From Flavobacterium dankookense (lineage in GTDB: Bacteria > Bacteroidota > Bacteroidia > Flavobacteriales > Flavobacteriaceae): 64,000 nt of DNA. Below the pieces are notes generated by a model, which was given only the letters and a program-made list of their open reading frames with translations, did no database searches and was not told where the DNA came from. The DNA lies in assembly GCF_004362665.1 (NCBI RefSeq), contig NZ_SNXR01000001.1:42548-106547 (forward strand). The letters run 5' to 3'. The stretch's first letter is position 1. Every line of letters begins with the position of its first letter. This document shows, one piece after another, positions 24,824 through 34,758 of this stretch. The translations under genes and the position numbers were made by a program.

Positions 24824-26518
24824 TTAATTTCTGATTAACTTTTTATACTTAAGTCTTTTTGGCGTTAAATCTCCACCAAGACGTTTCTTTTTATTTTCTT
24901 CATATTCAGAGAAACCACCTTCGAAGTAATACACTTGTGAATCGCCTTCAAAAGCTAAAATGTGCGTACAAATTCTATCTAAAAACCATCTGTCGTGAGA
25001 GATAACTACGGCACAACCAGCAAAATTTTCAAGACCTTCTTCCAAAGCACGAAGTGTATTGATATCCAAATCATTAGTTGGCTCATCTAAAAGTAAAACA
25101 TTACCTTCTTCTTTCAAAGTCATGGCTAAGTGCAAACGGTTTCTTTCTCCTCCAGAGAGTGCTGAAACTTTTTTGTTTTGCTCGCTTCCGCCAAAGTTAA
25201 ATCGTGAAAGATAAGCTCTTGAATTTACTTGTCTTCCGCCCATCATTATTAATTCTTGACCATCGCAGAAATTTTCCCAAATAGATTTATTCGGATCAAT
25301 ATTAGAATGTGCTTGATCAACGTATGCAATTTTTACTGTTTCACCAATTGAGAAAATTCCTCCATCAGAAGTTTCTTCGCCCATAATCATTCTGAAAATA
25401 GTTGATTTTCCAGCTCCATTTGGCCCGATAATTCCAACAATTCCTGCTTGAGGCAATGTAAAATTTAAATCATCATATAATAATTTGTCGCCAAATGCTT
25501 TCGCAACTCCTTTAGCTTCAATAACATTTGTTCCTAAACGTGGACCATTTGGAATGTAGATTTCTAATTTTTCGTCTAATTCTTTTTGGTCTTCATTCAA
25601 TAACTTATCATAATTTTGAAGACGTGCTTTTTGTTTGGTTTGTCTTCCTTTTGCTCCTTGACGAACCCAATCCAACTCGCGTTCCAGTGTCTTTCTACGT
25701 TTGGAAGCTGTTTTTTCTTCTTGTTCCATACGTTTCGATTTTTGATCCAACCAAGAAGAATAGTTTCCTTTCCATGGAATTCCTTCACCTCTATCAAGTT
25801 CAAGAATCCAACCAGCAACATTATCAAGGAAATACCTGTCGTGCGTAACTGCAATTACAGTTCCAGCATATTGCGCTAAATGTTGTTCTAACCAAAGAAC
25901 TGATTCAGCATCCAAGTGATTCGTTGGCTCGTCCAATAATAAAACATCTGGTTGTTGCAATAATAAGCGACACAAAGCCACGCGACGACGTTCACCACCA
26001 GATAAATGTTTAATTGGCGTATCGCCTTCTGGAGTGCGCAAAGCATCCATTGCAATTTCTAGCTTGGTATCTAATTCCCAAGCACCAGAAGCATCGATTT
26101 TATCTTGTAAATCGGCTTGTCTGTCCATCAATTTTTGCATTTTATCTGCATCTTCATAAACTTCTGGCAAACCAAACATATCGTTGATTTTGTTGAACTC
26201 TTCTAGAATTGCAACTGTTTCAGCAACACCTTCTTTTACAATTTCTATAACCGTTTTGGAATCGTCTAATTGCGGCTCTTGTTCTAAATAACCTACAGTA
26301 TAACCAGGTTGAAAGACCACATCTCCTTGATAGTTTTTATCAACTCCAGCAATGATTTTTAACAATGATGATTTTCCTGAACCATTAAGTCCTAGAATTC
26401 CAATTTTCGCTCCATAAAAGAAACTTAGATAGATGTTTTTCAATACTTGTTTGTCACTTCCTTGATAGGATTTGCTCAAACGTTGCATTGAGAAAATTAC
26501 TTTTTTATCGTCTGACAT
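24824..26518 (-). CDS. ettA: Energy-dependent translational throttle protein EttA (ABC-F)
   Basis: 564 residues. Two ABC domains with Walker A LGLNGSGKSS (about residue 40) and IGPNGAGKST (about 362), signatures LSGGERRR and LSGGERNR, and Walker [11 protein letters not shown] and LLLDEPTNDL. The linker and arm region is rich in charged residues (about 240-320). The N-terminus (FSMQRLSKSY, FYGAKIGILG) is EttA-like. It binds the ribosomal E site and gates entry into elongation according to ATP/ADP ratio in characterised homologues. Single gene with its own terminator. Confidence 0.93.
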   Translation of the reverse strand: MSDDKKVIFSMQRLSKSYQGSDKQVLKNIYLSFFYGAKIGILGLNGSGKSSLLKIIAGVDKNYQGDVVFQPGYTVGYLEQEPQLDDSKTVIEIVKEGVAETVAILEEFNKINDMFGLPEVYEDADKMQKLMDRQADLQDKIDASGAWELDTKLEIAMDALRTPEGDTPIKHLSGGERRRVALCRLLLQQPDVLLLDEPTNHLDAESVLWLEQHLAQYAGTVIAVTHDRYFLDNVAGWILELDRGEGIPWKGNYSSWLDQKSKRMEQEEKTASKRRKTLERELDWVRQGAKGRQTKQKARLQNYDKLLNEDQKELDEKLEIYIPNGPRLGTNVIEAKGVAKAFGDKLLYDDLNFTLPQAGIVGIIGPNGAGKSTIFRMIMGEETSDGGIFSIGETVKIAYVDQAHSNIDPNKSIWENFCDGQELIMMGGRQVNSRAYLSRFNFGGSEQNKKVSALSGGERNRLHLAMTLKEEGNVLLLDEPTNDLDINTLRALEEGLENFAGCAVVISHDRWFLDRICTHILAFEGDSQVYYFEGGFSEYEENKKKRLGGDLTPKRLKYKKLIRN

Positions 26519-26544
26519 TTTATATTTTATTAATCGTTAGTATA

Positions 26545-26727
26545 TTATACTCTTCCCTTTAATGAACTAAAAACCCATGCATTTGCTAAAAAGCCTACTC
26601 CAACCGTTCCAAAACCCCAACCAGCAGTATCTGCATAGCGATAAATTCCCAATCCAATTAGTATTAATCCCATTACAATCATAATGAAAGTAGCCCAACC
26701 TAATACTGTATTTTTATTCATTGCCAT
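26545..26727 (-). CDS. Small membrane protein (CAL67264-like family)
   Basis: 60 residues from ATG 26727; a GTG at 26733 and an ATG at 26721 are alternative starts. Two hydrophobic segments (about 8-28 and 38-55) with the motif GWATFIMIVMG. Small conserved flavobacterial membrane protein of unknown function. It lies 26 bp upstream of ettA on the same strand and may be co-transcribed with it. Confidence 0.75.
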   Translation of the reverse strand: MAMNKNTVLGWATFIMIVMGLILIGLGIYRYADTAGWGFGTVGVGFLANAWVFSSLKGRV

Positions 26728-26859
26728 AATCACTTTGTTTTAGATTTAAAGAATGCAAATATCGGGAAAAATTGTATTGTAAAACAAACTGTTTTTCTCC
26801 AAAAAAACCTTTACTTTTTTGACGATTTCTGCTATATTTTTTCATGATTAAAAAAAACA

Positions 26860-26889
26860 AAAACTCCCAAGCTTTTGCTTAGGAGTTTT
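26860..26889 (-). terminator. Terminator of the YbiT-like ABC-F gene
   Basis: Stem AAAACTCC...AAGC / GCTT...GGAGTTTT with one C-A mismatch and a TTTT loop, just after the stop at 26893. Confidence 0.85.
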
Positions 26890-26892
26890 ATA

Positions 26893-28560
<1,668 letters not shown>

Positions 28561-28687
28561 TTATTAATGATTTGTGATTAGTTTTTTTGGGATGAACAAA
28601 CAGGTTTTCCACCAAATAACTTTAACTAATGATTAACAGAAAAATCCATTTGGAGTAAATACTTTTGTTTACAAGGTTTCGAAAAAA

Positions 28688-30097
28688 ATGAGTACGCCCA
28701 ATTCTATAAAATTTTTATTCTACACATTCTTCATCACACTAGCAATTACATCTTGTAAAAACAAATCTGGAGATGGTGAATATGTTGCCTATTTTGGTGG
28801 CGAAATTGTCAATCCAAACAATCCCTACGTATTATTTTGCAAGGACAATGAGGTTATTGATACCTTGAAGTTAGACAAAAAAAATCGATTTTTTATCAAG
28901 TTTGATTCTCTTGCTCCTGGCATGTATTCTTTTAGACATGAACCTGAATATCAATATGTTTATTTCGATAAAAATGATAGTTTGATGGTTCGAGTAAATT
29001 CAAGAGATTTTGATGAATCTGTTGTTTTTTGTGGTCGTGGTGATGAAAAAAATAATTTCTTAATGGAATTGTATTTGAAAAATGAAAAGGATAAAAACAA
29101 TATGTTTGATCTTTTTGACTATAATTTAGAAAAATTCACAAAAAATATTGATTCAACTTATTTAGTTGCGGAAAGTTTTTATAAAAAAAATAAAGAGCTT
29201 ATAAAATGGAGTGATGAATTTGATGTTTATGCGAAAGCATCGCTCAATATGCATCAATATTCCAAAAAAGAATTATATCCTATTGTTCATAAAATTAGAA
29301 CTGGTAATGATGTTATTGAAAAATTACCAAAAGATTTTTACAATTACAGAAAATCCATTGATTTCAGTAATTCAGAGTTGTCGAGTTTTGCTCCTTATAT
29401 GATGTATATTGGTCACATGCTCAACAATATGGGAACAATAAATTATCACAATCATTTTACGGAAGCTGATTTGGCATTGAAAACCAATATCAACAAAATG
29501 AGTATTGCTGATACTTTGATAAAAAACGAAAAAGTAAAAAATACTATATTAAACACAATTGCCTTCAGTTATTTATTAGAAGACCAAAACGTGGTTTACA
29601 ACCAAGAGTTTTTAGTTAATTATCATAAATTTTCGACGGATAAAAGTCAGAAAAATGAAATCACAAAAATTGGAAATGCTATACAATCGTTGAAAGTAGG
29701 GAATTTTCTTCCGCAAATCAATTTAATAGATAATACAGGAAATACGGTTTCTTCTGAAAGTTTTGATAAAAAAAATACAATAATTTTCTTTTGGACATCG
29801 TCGGCTATATCGCATTTTGAAGCCGCACATAAAAAAGTAATTGCTTTTAAAAATAAATTTCCAAACTATAACTTCATAGCTGTAAATATCAATGACAGCG
29901 AGGAAAAATGGAAAAAAACATTAGTATCTTATAAATTCAATGGTATTAGAGAATTGCATTGTTCAGATTTTGAAGATTTAAAAGAAAAATGGGCTATTAA
30001 CAAAATATACAGAACAATCATTCTTGATGAACAAGGAAAAATAAAAAATGCTTTTGCTAATATTTTCGACTCGCAATTTGAAGAAAGTTTAAAATAA
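28688..30097 (+). CDS. TlpA-like lipoprotein lacking the CxxC motif
   Basis: 469 residues. Lipoprotein signal with lipobox ITSC (Cys about 23), then a DUF4369-like beta domain (about 30-120), a helical middle region, and a C-terminal thioredoxin-like fold (about 335-469). Where TlpA-type proteins have WCxxC, this one reads FWTSSAISHF, so it has no redox cysteines. It may bind rather than reduce a partner. Probably anchored in the envelope facing the periplasm. Single gene with its own terminator. Confidence 0.8.
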   Translation: MSTPNSIKFLFYTFFITLAITSCKNKSGDGEYVAYFGGEIVNPNNPYVLFCKDNEVIDTLKLDKKNRFFIKFDSLAPGMYSFRHEPEYQYVYFDKNDSLMVRVNSRDFDESVVFCGRGDEKNNFLMELYLKNEKDKNNMFDLFDYNLEKFTKNIDSTYLVAESFYKKNKELIKWSDEFDVYAKASLNMHQYSKKELYPIVHKIRTGNDVIEKLPKDFYNYRKSIDFSNSELSSFAPYMMYIGHMLNNMGTINYHNHFTEADLALKTNINKMSIADTLIKNEKVKNTILNTIAFSYLLEDQNVVYNQEFLVNYHKFSTDKSQKNEITKIGNAIQSLKVGNFLPQINLIDNTGNTVSSESFDKKNTIIFFWTSSAISHFEAAHKKVIAFKNKFPNYNFIAVNINDSEEKWKKTLVSYKFNGIRELHCSDFEDLKEKWAINKIYRTIILDEQGKIKNAFANIFDSQFEESLK

Positions 30098-30116
30098 AAT
30101 TACTTACTTATAAAAA

Positions 30117-30150
30117 CAAAAATGGCTTTCAAAATTGAAAGCCATTTTTG
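30117..30150. terminator. Bidirectional terminator
   Basis: 14-bp perfect stem CAAAAATGGCTTTC / GAAAGCCATTTTTG with a 6-nt loop, between the convergent genes ending at 30097 and 30167. Confidence 0.9.
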
Positions 30151-30166
30151 TTTTGAATTTATTGTA

Positions 30167-30823
30167 TTATTGATTTCCTTTAGCATAATCAGCTAAAAAC
30201 TGCGCTAATCCAATATCAGTTAAAGGATGTTTTAATAAACCTAAAATTGATGATAATGGTCCAGTCATAACATCAGCTCCAATTTTTGCGCAATTAACAA
30301 CGTGCATAGTGTGACGAACAGATGCTGCTAAAATTTGAGTTTCATAACCATAATTGTCATAAATCTGGCGAATTTCTTCAATCAAAGCCAAACCATCCGT
30401 TGAAATATCATCCAAACGACCTATGAATGGAGAAACAAAAGTTGCTCCAGCTTTTGCAGCCAATATTGCTTGTCCTGCAGAAAAAACTAAAGTAACATTC
30501 GTTTTAATTCCTTTATCAGAGAAATATTTACATGCTTTTACTCCTTCTTTAGTCATAGGTAATTTTACCACTATTTGTTCGTGTAATTCTGCTAATTCTT
30601 CACCTTCTTTAATCATTCCATCATAGTCAGTTGCAATAACTTCAGCGCTTACTTCTCCATCAACAATATTACAAATGTCAACATAATGCTTTAAAATATT
30701 ATTCTTTCCAGTGATTCCTTCTTTGGCCATTAATGAAGGGTTTGTAGTAACGCCATCCAATACACCTAGTGATTGTGCTTCTTTGATGTCATCTAAATTG
30801 GCCGTGTCAATAAAAAATTTCAT
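30167..30823 (-). CDS. Short transaldolase / fructose-6-phosphate aldolase-like
   Basis: 218 residues, the short TalC/Fsa type (TIGR00875). Motifs: FFIDTAN at the start, DGVTTNPSL, and VKLPMTKEG with the Schiff-base lysine. Cytoplasmic, non-oxidative pentose phosphate pathway. Length and motifs fit the family well; true transaldolase or fructose-6-phosphate aldolase activity cannot be told apart here. Confidence 0.92.
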   Translation of the reverse strand: MKFFIDTANLDDIKEAQSLGVLDGVTTNPSLMAKEGITGKNNILKHYVDICNIVDGEVSAEVIATDYDGMIKEGEELAELHEQIVVKLPMTKEGVKACKYFSDKGIKTNVTLVFSAGQAILAAKAGATFVSPFIGRLDDISTDGLALIEEIRQIYDNYGYETQILAASVRHTMHVVNCAKIGADVMTGPLSSILGLLKHPLTDIGLAQFLADYAKGNQ

Positions 30824-30867
30824 AGTTTGTATTTATATATAAGTTGTGTTTACAATTTTGAGTGGTG

Positions 30868-30896
30868 CAAAATTACGAAATCAATTTCAATATCAA
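30868..30896 (-). promoter_or_regulatory. Promoter of the transaldolase gene
   Basis: Minus-strand TAATTTTG (30868-30875) with a TTG 18 bp upstream (30894-30896). The 30824-30979 gap otherwise holds only low-complexity CAATTTCAAT-type sequence. Confidence 0.55.
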
Positions 30897-30979
30897 TTAC
30901 AATGTCAAGAATCAATTGTAAGAGTCAATTTCAATAGTAATAACAAATTCAAAATCAAACATTCCTATAGTTGATTTTG

Positions 30980-31786
30980 TTATTTTAATCCATAATGGTT
31001 CATAAGCATTTTTTCATAAATTCTATCAGGCAAAATTCTTTTTAAAACAATCGAAAATTTTTGCATAAACGCACCGATTTTATAATGAATTTTAGGGTTT
31101 TTATCATTGATAATCTGATAAATAGCCATTGCCATTTCATCTGGATTGCTTCCACTATCAACATGTTCATCCATTTGTTTTAGCGTATTTCCATAAGGTT
31201 TCTCATAAGCTGAACCTTTTACAACTGGTGCATGATATCTTCCAGAGGCAATATTTGTAGCAAAATCCCCAGGCGCAACATTAACTATGTCAACACCAAA
31301 GCTTTTTACTTCCATGCTAATAGATTCGGTAATAATTTCGAGAGCGCCTTTTGAAGCTGAATAAACTCCGCGATAAGGCAAACCAATATAGCCAGCAATG
31401 GACGTTATATTGATTATTAAACCTGAATTTTGTTCTCGCATTTGTGGCAAAACAGCTTTAATGACTTCAATTGGTCCAAAAAAATTAGTTTCGAAATTAT
31501 TCTTTATTTCTTCTGTTGGAATTTCTTCAATTGGTCCTGTTATTCCAACACCAGCATTGTTTATCACTACATCAATTCGGTTAGAAATTGAAATGATTTT
31601 TTCAACTGCGTGTTTTACACTTTCCACATTGCGAACATCTAATGCTATTAGTGGAAAAACAGAATTCGTTATTTTTTCGGGATTTCTACTCGTTCCGTAA
31701 ACTGTAAAACCTTTATGAAACAAAAACTCCCCAATTGCTTTTCCAATTCCAGATGAACCGCCAGTAATTAAAACTACTTTACTCAT
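30980..31786 (-). CDS. SDR-family oxidoreductase
   Basis: 268 residues. Classical short-chain dehydrogenase: cofactor motif GGSSGIGKAIG, NNAGVG (about residue 84), catalytic Ser (NITSIAG) and YSASK (Tyr about 148, Lys 152). Cytoplasmic NAD(P)H-dependent enzyme, substrate unknown. Single gene. Confidence 0.9.
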   Translation of the reverse strand: MSKVVLITGGSSGIGKAIGEFLFHKGFTVYGTSRNPEKITNSVFPLIALDVRNVESVKHAVEKIISISNRIDVVINNAGVGITGPIEEIPTEEIKNNFETNFFGPIEVIKAVLPQMREQNSGLIINITSIAGYIGLPYRGVYSASKGALEIITESISMEVKSFGVDIVNVAPGDFATNIASGRYHAPVVKGSAYEKPYGNTLKQMDEHVDSGSNPDEMAMAIYQIINDKNPKIHYKIGAFMQKFSIVLKRILPDRIYEKMLMNHYGLK

Positions 31787-31859
31787 AGCACGAAGATAGA
31801 ATTATTAACTTCTTTAAACAAAAAAATCTTCCTATTTGGAAGACTTAATTTTATAAAAA

Positions 31860-31956
31860 ATGGCAAGCGACCTACATCGCACCGCTCAACCACATACCTT
31901 TGCTATGTTCCCATCCTGGAGGATTTTGCAGGAGCTGGTCGTGTAGGACTTGCCGA
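31860..31956 (-). ncRNA. ffs: Signal recognition particle RNA (small bacterial type)
   Basis: On the minus strand the ends pair (GGCAAGTCCTACA with TGTAGGTCGCTTGCC). The apical part has the SRP-type asymmetric loop segments (CCAGG, GGGAAC, AGCAAAGG), followed by GGTTGAGCGG. A near-perfect Bacteroidota promoter immediately precedes it. It scaffolds Ffh for co-translational membrane targeting. The ends are approximate by a few bases. Confidence 0.87.
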
Positions 31957-31958
31957 TG

Positions 31959-31988
31959 CAAAGATACAATCTTTTTATTTTTTTGCAA
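31959..31988 (-). promoter_or_regulatory. Promoter of the SRP RNA gene
   Basis: On the minus strand: TTG (31986-31988), 19 bp, TATCTTTG (31959-31966), about 5 bp before the RNA start. Textbook Bacteroidota spacing. Confidence 0.85.
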
Positions 31989-32016
31989 GAATTTAAGAGC
32001 TTTATAAATATATTTG
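31982..32016 (+). promoter_or_regulatory. Candidate promoter of the glutamine cyclotransferase gene
   Basis: TTTG (31982-31985), 23 bp, TATATTTG (32009-32016), 24 bp before the ATG at 32041. Its -33 region touches that of the divergent SRP RNA promoter. Confidence 0.55.
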
Positions 32017-32040
32017 TGTGGATAAAATTATTTAGCACGA

Positions 32041-33093
32041 ATGAAAAATTATAAACTATTAGTAACCATTTTATTAGCGTTAACTTTAGCTAATTGTGGT
32101 GATGACCCAAAAGACAGAGAAACCTATTTTAGCTTCAATGAAAACGTTTTGAAGTCGAAATATAATTCAACCGAAAAGATAAATTTGGAACTTTTAAACT
32201 CCAAAAATAAAACAATTGACAGCATTATTTACTTCTCTAATAATGAAAAGATAACTTCTGCAAAAGGAAATGGAAAAGCTACAATTGATTTAAAAGGCAA
32301 AAAACTAGGCTATCAAAACCTAAGAGCATTGGTTTATTTTGAAGGTGACACCATTTCTACTACAACTCGTGTGGAATTAGTAGCTGATATTGCTCCAAAA
32401 TTATTAAAATATACTATAGTAAATACTTATCCACACGACTCTAATGCATTTACGCAAGGATATGAATTTTATAACGATACTTTAATTGAAAGTACGGGAC
32501 AAAACGGAAAATCATATGTAGCAAAAACCGATTTCAAAACTGGAAAAACTTATAAAAAATTAGATTTAGACCAACAATATTTCGGTGAAGGAATAACGGT
32601 TCTTAATGACAAAATCTACCAACTAACATGGCAAAATGCGGAAGGATTTATTTATGAAGCAAAATCAATGAAAAAAATCAAGTCTTTTGCTTATGATAAA
32701 AAAATTGAAGGTTGGGGTTTGACCAATGATGGAAAATATCTTTATCAATCGGACGGAACGGAGAAAATTTGGCGAATGGATCCAGAAACTCAAAAACTAA
32801 TTGACTACATTAATGTTTACACGAATGAAAGCAAAATAAAAAGTGTTAACGAAATCGAGTGGATAGAAGGAAAAATCTATGGCAATATTTGGTTTAAAGA
32901 TGCAATTGCTGTAATAAATCCTGAAAACGGTACAGTAGAAGCTGTTCTTGATTTATCAGGTTTAAGAGCGAAAGTAACCAATGCAGATGCCGAAAAGGTT
33001 CTTAACGGAATTGCCTACAACCCAAAAACAAAAACAATATTTGTTACTGGAAAAAATTGGGATAAAGCATTTGAGATTAAGGTTAGTGAGTAA
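32041..33093 (+). CDS. Glutaminyl-peptide cyclotransferase (lipoprotein)
   Basis: 350 residues. Lipobox LANC (Cys about 20), a ~100-residue immunoglobulin-like N-terminal part, then the glutamine cyclotransferase beta-propeller (about 125-350): NTYPHDSNAFTQGYEF, FGEGITVLNDKIYQLTW, EGWGLTNDGKYLYQSDGT and NEIEWIEGKIYGNIW. It converts N-terminal glutamine to pyroglutamate. Envelope-anchored. Many T9SS cargo and lipoproteins expose an N-terminal Gln after signal cleavage, a plausible substrate pool (inference). Confidence 0.9.
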   Translation: MKNYKLLVTILLALTLANCGDDPKDRETYFSFNENVLKSKYNSTEKINLELLNSKNKTIDSIIYFSNNEKITSAKGNGKATIDLKGKKLGYQNLRALVYFEGDTISTTTRVELVADIAPKLLKYTIVNTYPHDSNAFTQGYEFYNDTLIESTGQNGKSYVAKTDFKTGKTYKKLDLDQQYFGEGITVLNDKIYQLTWQNAEGFIYEAKSMKKIKSFAYDKKIEGWGLTNDGKYLYQSDGTEKIWRMDPETQKLIDYINVYTNESKIKSVNEIEWIEGKIYGNIWFKDAIAVINPENGTVEAVLDLSGLRAKVTNADAEKVLNGIAYNPKTKTIFVTGKNWDKAFEIKVSE

Positions 33094-33100
33094 TCTATAT

Positions 33101-33169
33101 TTTGTCATTCCGAGGAACGAGGAATCGCATCCAAATATTATGAGATTCCTCGTTCCTCGGAATGACAAA
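33101..33169. repeat. 26-bp perfect inverted repeat (REP-like element)
   Basis: Arms 33101-33126 and 33144-33169 are exact complements (TTTGTCATTCCGAGG... type) around a 17-nt loop. This CATTCCGAGGAACGAGGAATC motif is a dispersed palindromic repeat type I recognise from Bacteroidota genomes. It lies between convergent genes and can also act as terminator. Confidence 0.85.
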
Positions 33170-33201
33170 GTTTGTTTTTAAAGTTGGTGAAAAAGTTAGC
33201 T

Positions 33202-33801
33202 TTACTTCTTTTTCTTCACATCAACAAATTCTTGTTTTGCAACATCATACGTCCATTTATTTTCCTGATTTTTACTTTTCTGAGTAACCGAACCGTCAGG
33301 ATTTAAAACAAATTCAAAACCTTCTCTTCTCACCTTTTCCTGTGTTTCGGAAGCTGTTTTATTTCGGTCTAAGAAAACTTTTTCAACTATATTCGTAGTT
33401 TTTTGATAGTTTGAAAACACTTGTTTTTTATTAGGGATTTCATAAATCACCGAATAAATCGTCGTTATGTCTTCTGTTTTTATTTCAGTTTTACTATTAA
33501 TTTTTTCTGTCCATTGCAATAAATATAATTTTGTTCCATTGGCAGTAAATCCAGAAAGTTTAATATCTGTTGGTTTTACATCGCCAACTAATTCTTTTAT
33601 GGTGATAGCGTCAGCTGCTTTTCCTTTTTCGGCAATGGTTAATTGAAATGCATTTCCTTTGATTTCGGCAGTCAAATTATCCACTTTAGCTGTAGAAGAT
33701 GTAGTAGCGGTTTTGGTTGATTTTAAAGGTGTTTTTTTCTTTTGTGCAAAACCTGTAGTTGTTGATAATGCAATGGCTAAAAGAATTAGTAGTCGTTTCA
33801 T
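33202..33801 (-). CDS. Exported protein of unknown function
   Basis: 199 residues. Signal peptide (MKRLLILLAIALSTTTGFAQ), a Lys/Thr-rich low-complexity linker (about 21-42), then a beta-rich domain (about 45-160) and a basic C-terminus (VKKKK). No recognised family. Probably periplasmic. A TAATTTTG -7 element lies at 33835-33842 on the minus strand. Confidence 0.75.
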   Translation of the reverse strand: MKRLLILLAIALSTTTGFAQKKKTPLKSTKTATTSSTAKVDNLTAEIKGNAFQLTIAEKGKAADAITIKELVGDVKPTDIKLSGFTANGTKLYLLQWTEKINSKTEIKTEDITTIYSVIYEIPNKKQVFSNYQKTTNIVEKVFLDRNKTASETQEKVRREGFEFVLNPDGSVTQKSKNQENKWTYDVAKQEFVDVKKKK

Positions 33802-33916
33802 AAATGGTTTTTATTTTAATAGATTGCCAATATACAAAATTATCTTTTCGACTATTGTTAAAATAAAAAAACCGAGCTATTGCTAACTCGGTTTTAAAAC
33901 TAATCAATTTAAAAAA

Positions 33917-34642
33917 CTAATTAGGTTGTGATTTTACAGCTAAATTATATATAACCAAACCAAAACCTATCTTGTTTATTGCATCAGCAATATTATAAGC
34001 TACATCAACACTACCAGAACCTAATAGACTTGTGTACCAACCATCAGTTCCTAACATGTAACCTAATGGATAAATTGCCCATCCAACTAATACGAACCAA
34101 CACAAAATCTTGTGCGCTGCTAAAACGTTTCCACCAGCTGATTTTGCTAACTTCGAAGCTGGTCCAACCCAGATGTCCAAAACAATAATAAAGTAAGCGA
34201 CACCAGAAATAAAACCCCATAATGCTGCGCTTTCAGGAAATACAGCTTCGCCCAAATATCCTGTTACTAACATCACTACAGATAAGAAAATCATTCTCCA
34301 AAGTAGATTTGTTTTTGCACCAGCAACTTTTAAGATTAAATAGAATTCCAAACACATCAATGGCACTGTTAAAATCCAATCCACATACCTAAAAAATGTT
34401 GGTGATTCTTGAAATGCTGCCCAATAATCTCTCATGTAATAATAATGAACAGCTGCAATGAAAGTAATTAAACCTGAAACAAGAACCGACGTACGCCATT
34501 TCTTATCAAATTGGCTTAACGATAAAAAGAAAAAAGCGGAAGCAGCCATCATAGCCATACATCCGACAAAAAAAGTAAACCCTACATAATCTGTAGGCAA
34601 CAATTTTGAAATTGCTGATTGAATTAGCATTAAATTTGTCAT
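33917..34642 (-). CDS. Green-light-absorbing proteorhodopsin (proton pump)
   Basis: 241 residues, seven membrane helices. Key residues: RYVDWILTVPLMCLEF contains proton acceptor Asp88, Thr92 and donor Glu99 (the DTE pattern of proteorhodopsin 97/101/108); His66 matches the proteorhodopsin His75 partner. Met96 is at the spectral tuning site 105, which predicts green absorption. Lys224 (ADAINKIGFG) binds retinal. It is an outward light-driven proton pump in the inner membrane. It is divergent from blh, which makes retinal from beta-carotene, and the gap holds two matched inverted repeats. No carotenoid genes are in the window. Confidence 0.95.
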   Translation of the reverse strand: MTNLMLIQSAISKLLPTDYVGFTFFVGCMAMMAASAFFFLSLSQFDKKWRTSVLVSGLITFIAAVHYYYMRDYWAAFQESPTFFRYVDWILTVPLMCLEFYLILKVAGAKTNLLWRMIFLSVVMLVTGYLGEAVFPESAALWGFISGVAYFIIVLDIWVGPASKLAKSAGGNVLAAHKILCWFVLVGWAIYPLGYMLGTDGWYTSLLGSGSVDVAYNIADAINKIGFGLVIYNLAVKSQPN

Positions 34643-34665
34643 GGTAAAAATTTTTAATAAGTTAA

Positions 34666-34740
34666 TTTGTTTAATTAATATGTTATAAAGTTAAACAAAA
34701 AATCATTTTGTTTAATTATATTTGGAATTATTTAAACAAA
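34666..34740. promoter_or_regulatory. Two matched inverted repeats in the rhodopsin-blh control region
   Basis: Repeat 1: TTTGTTTAAT (34666-34675), 14 bp, GTTAAACAAA (34690-34699). Repeat 2: TTTGTTTAAT (34707-34716), 14 bp, TTTAAACAAA (34731-34740). The arms and spacing are the same and the offset is 41 bp. A TATATTTG -7 element for blh (34717-34724) sits inside the second spacer. They look like twin operators for a dimeric regulator controlling both genes. Confidence 0.7.
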
Positions 34741-34758
34741 AACAAAAGTTAAAATAAA

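Noticed and set aside
25528..25879. Overlapping open frames inside ettA
   Set aside because: Shadow frames of a well-supported ABC-F gene on the minus strand.
30880..30965. CAATTTCAAT-type repeats before the transaldolase gene
   Set aside because: Irregular low-complexity sequence without constant period or symmetry.
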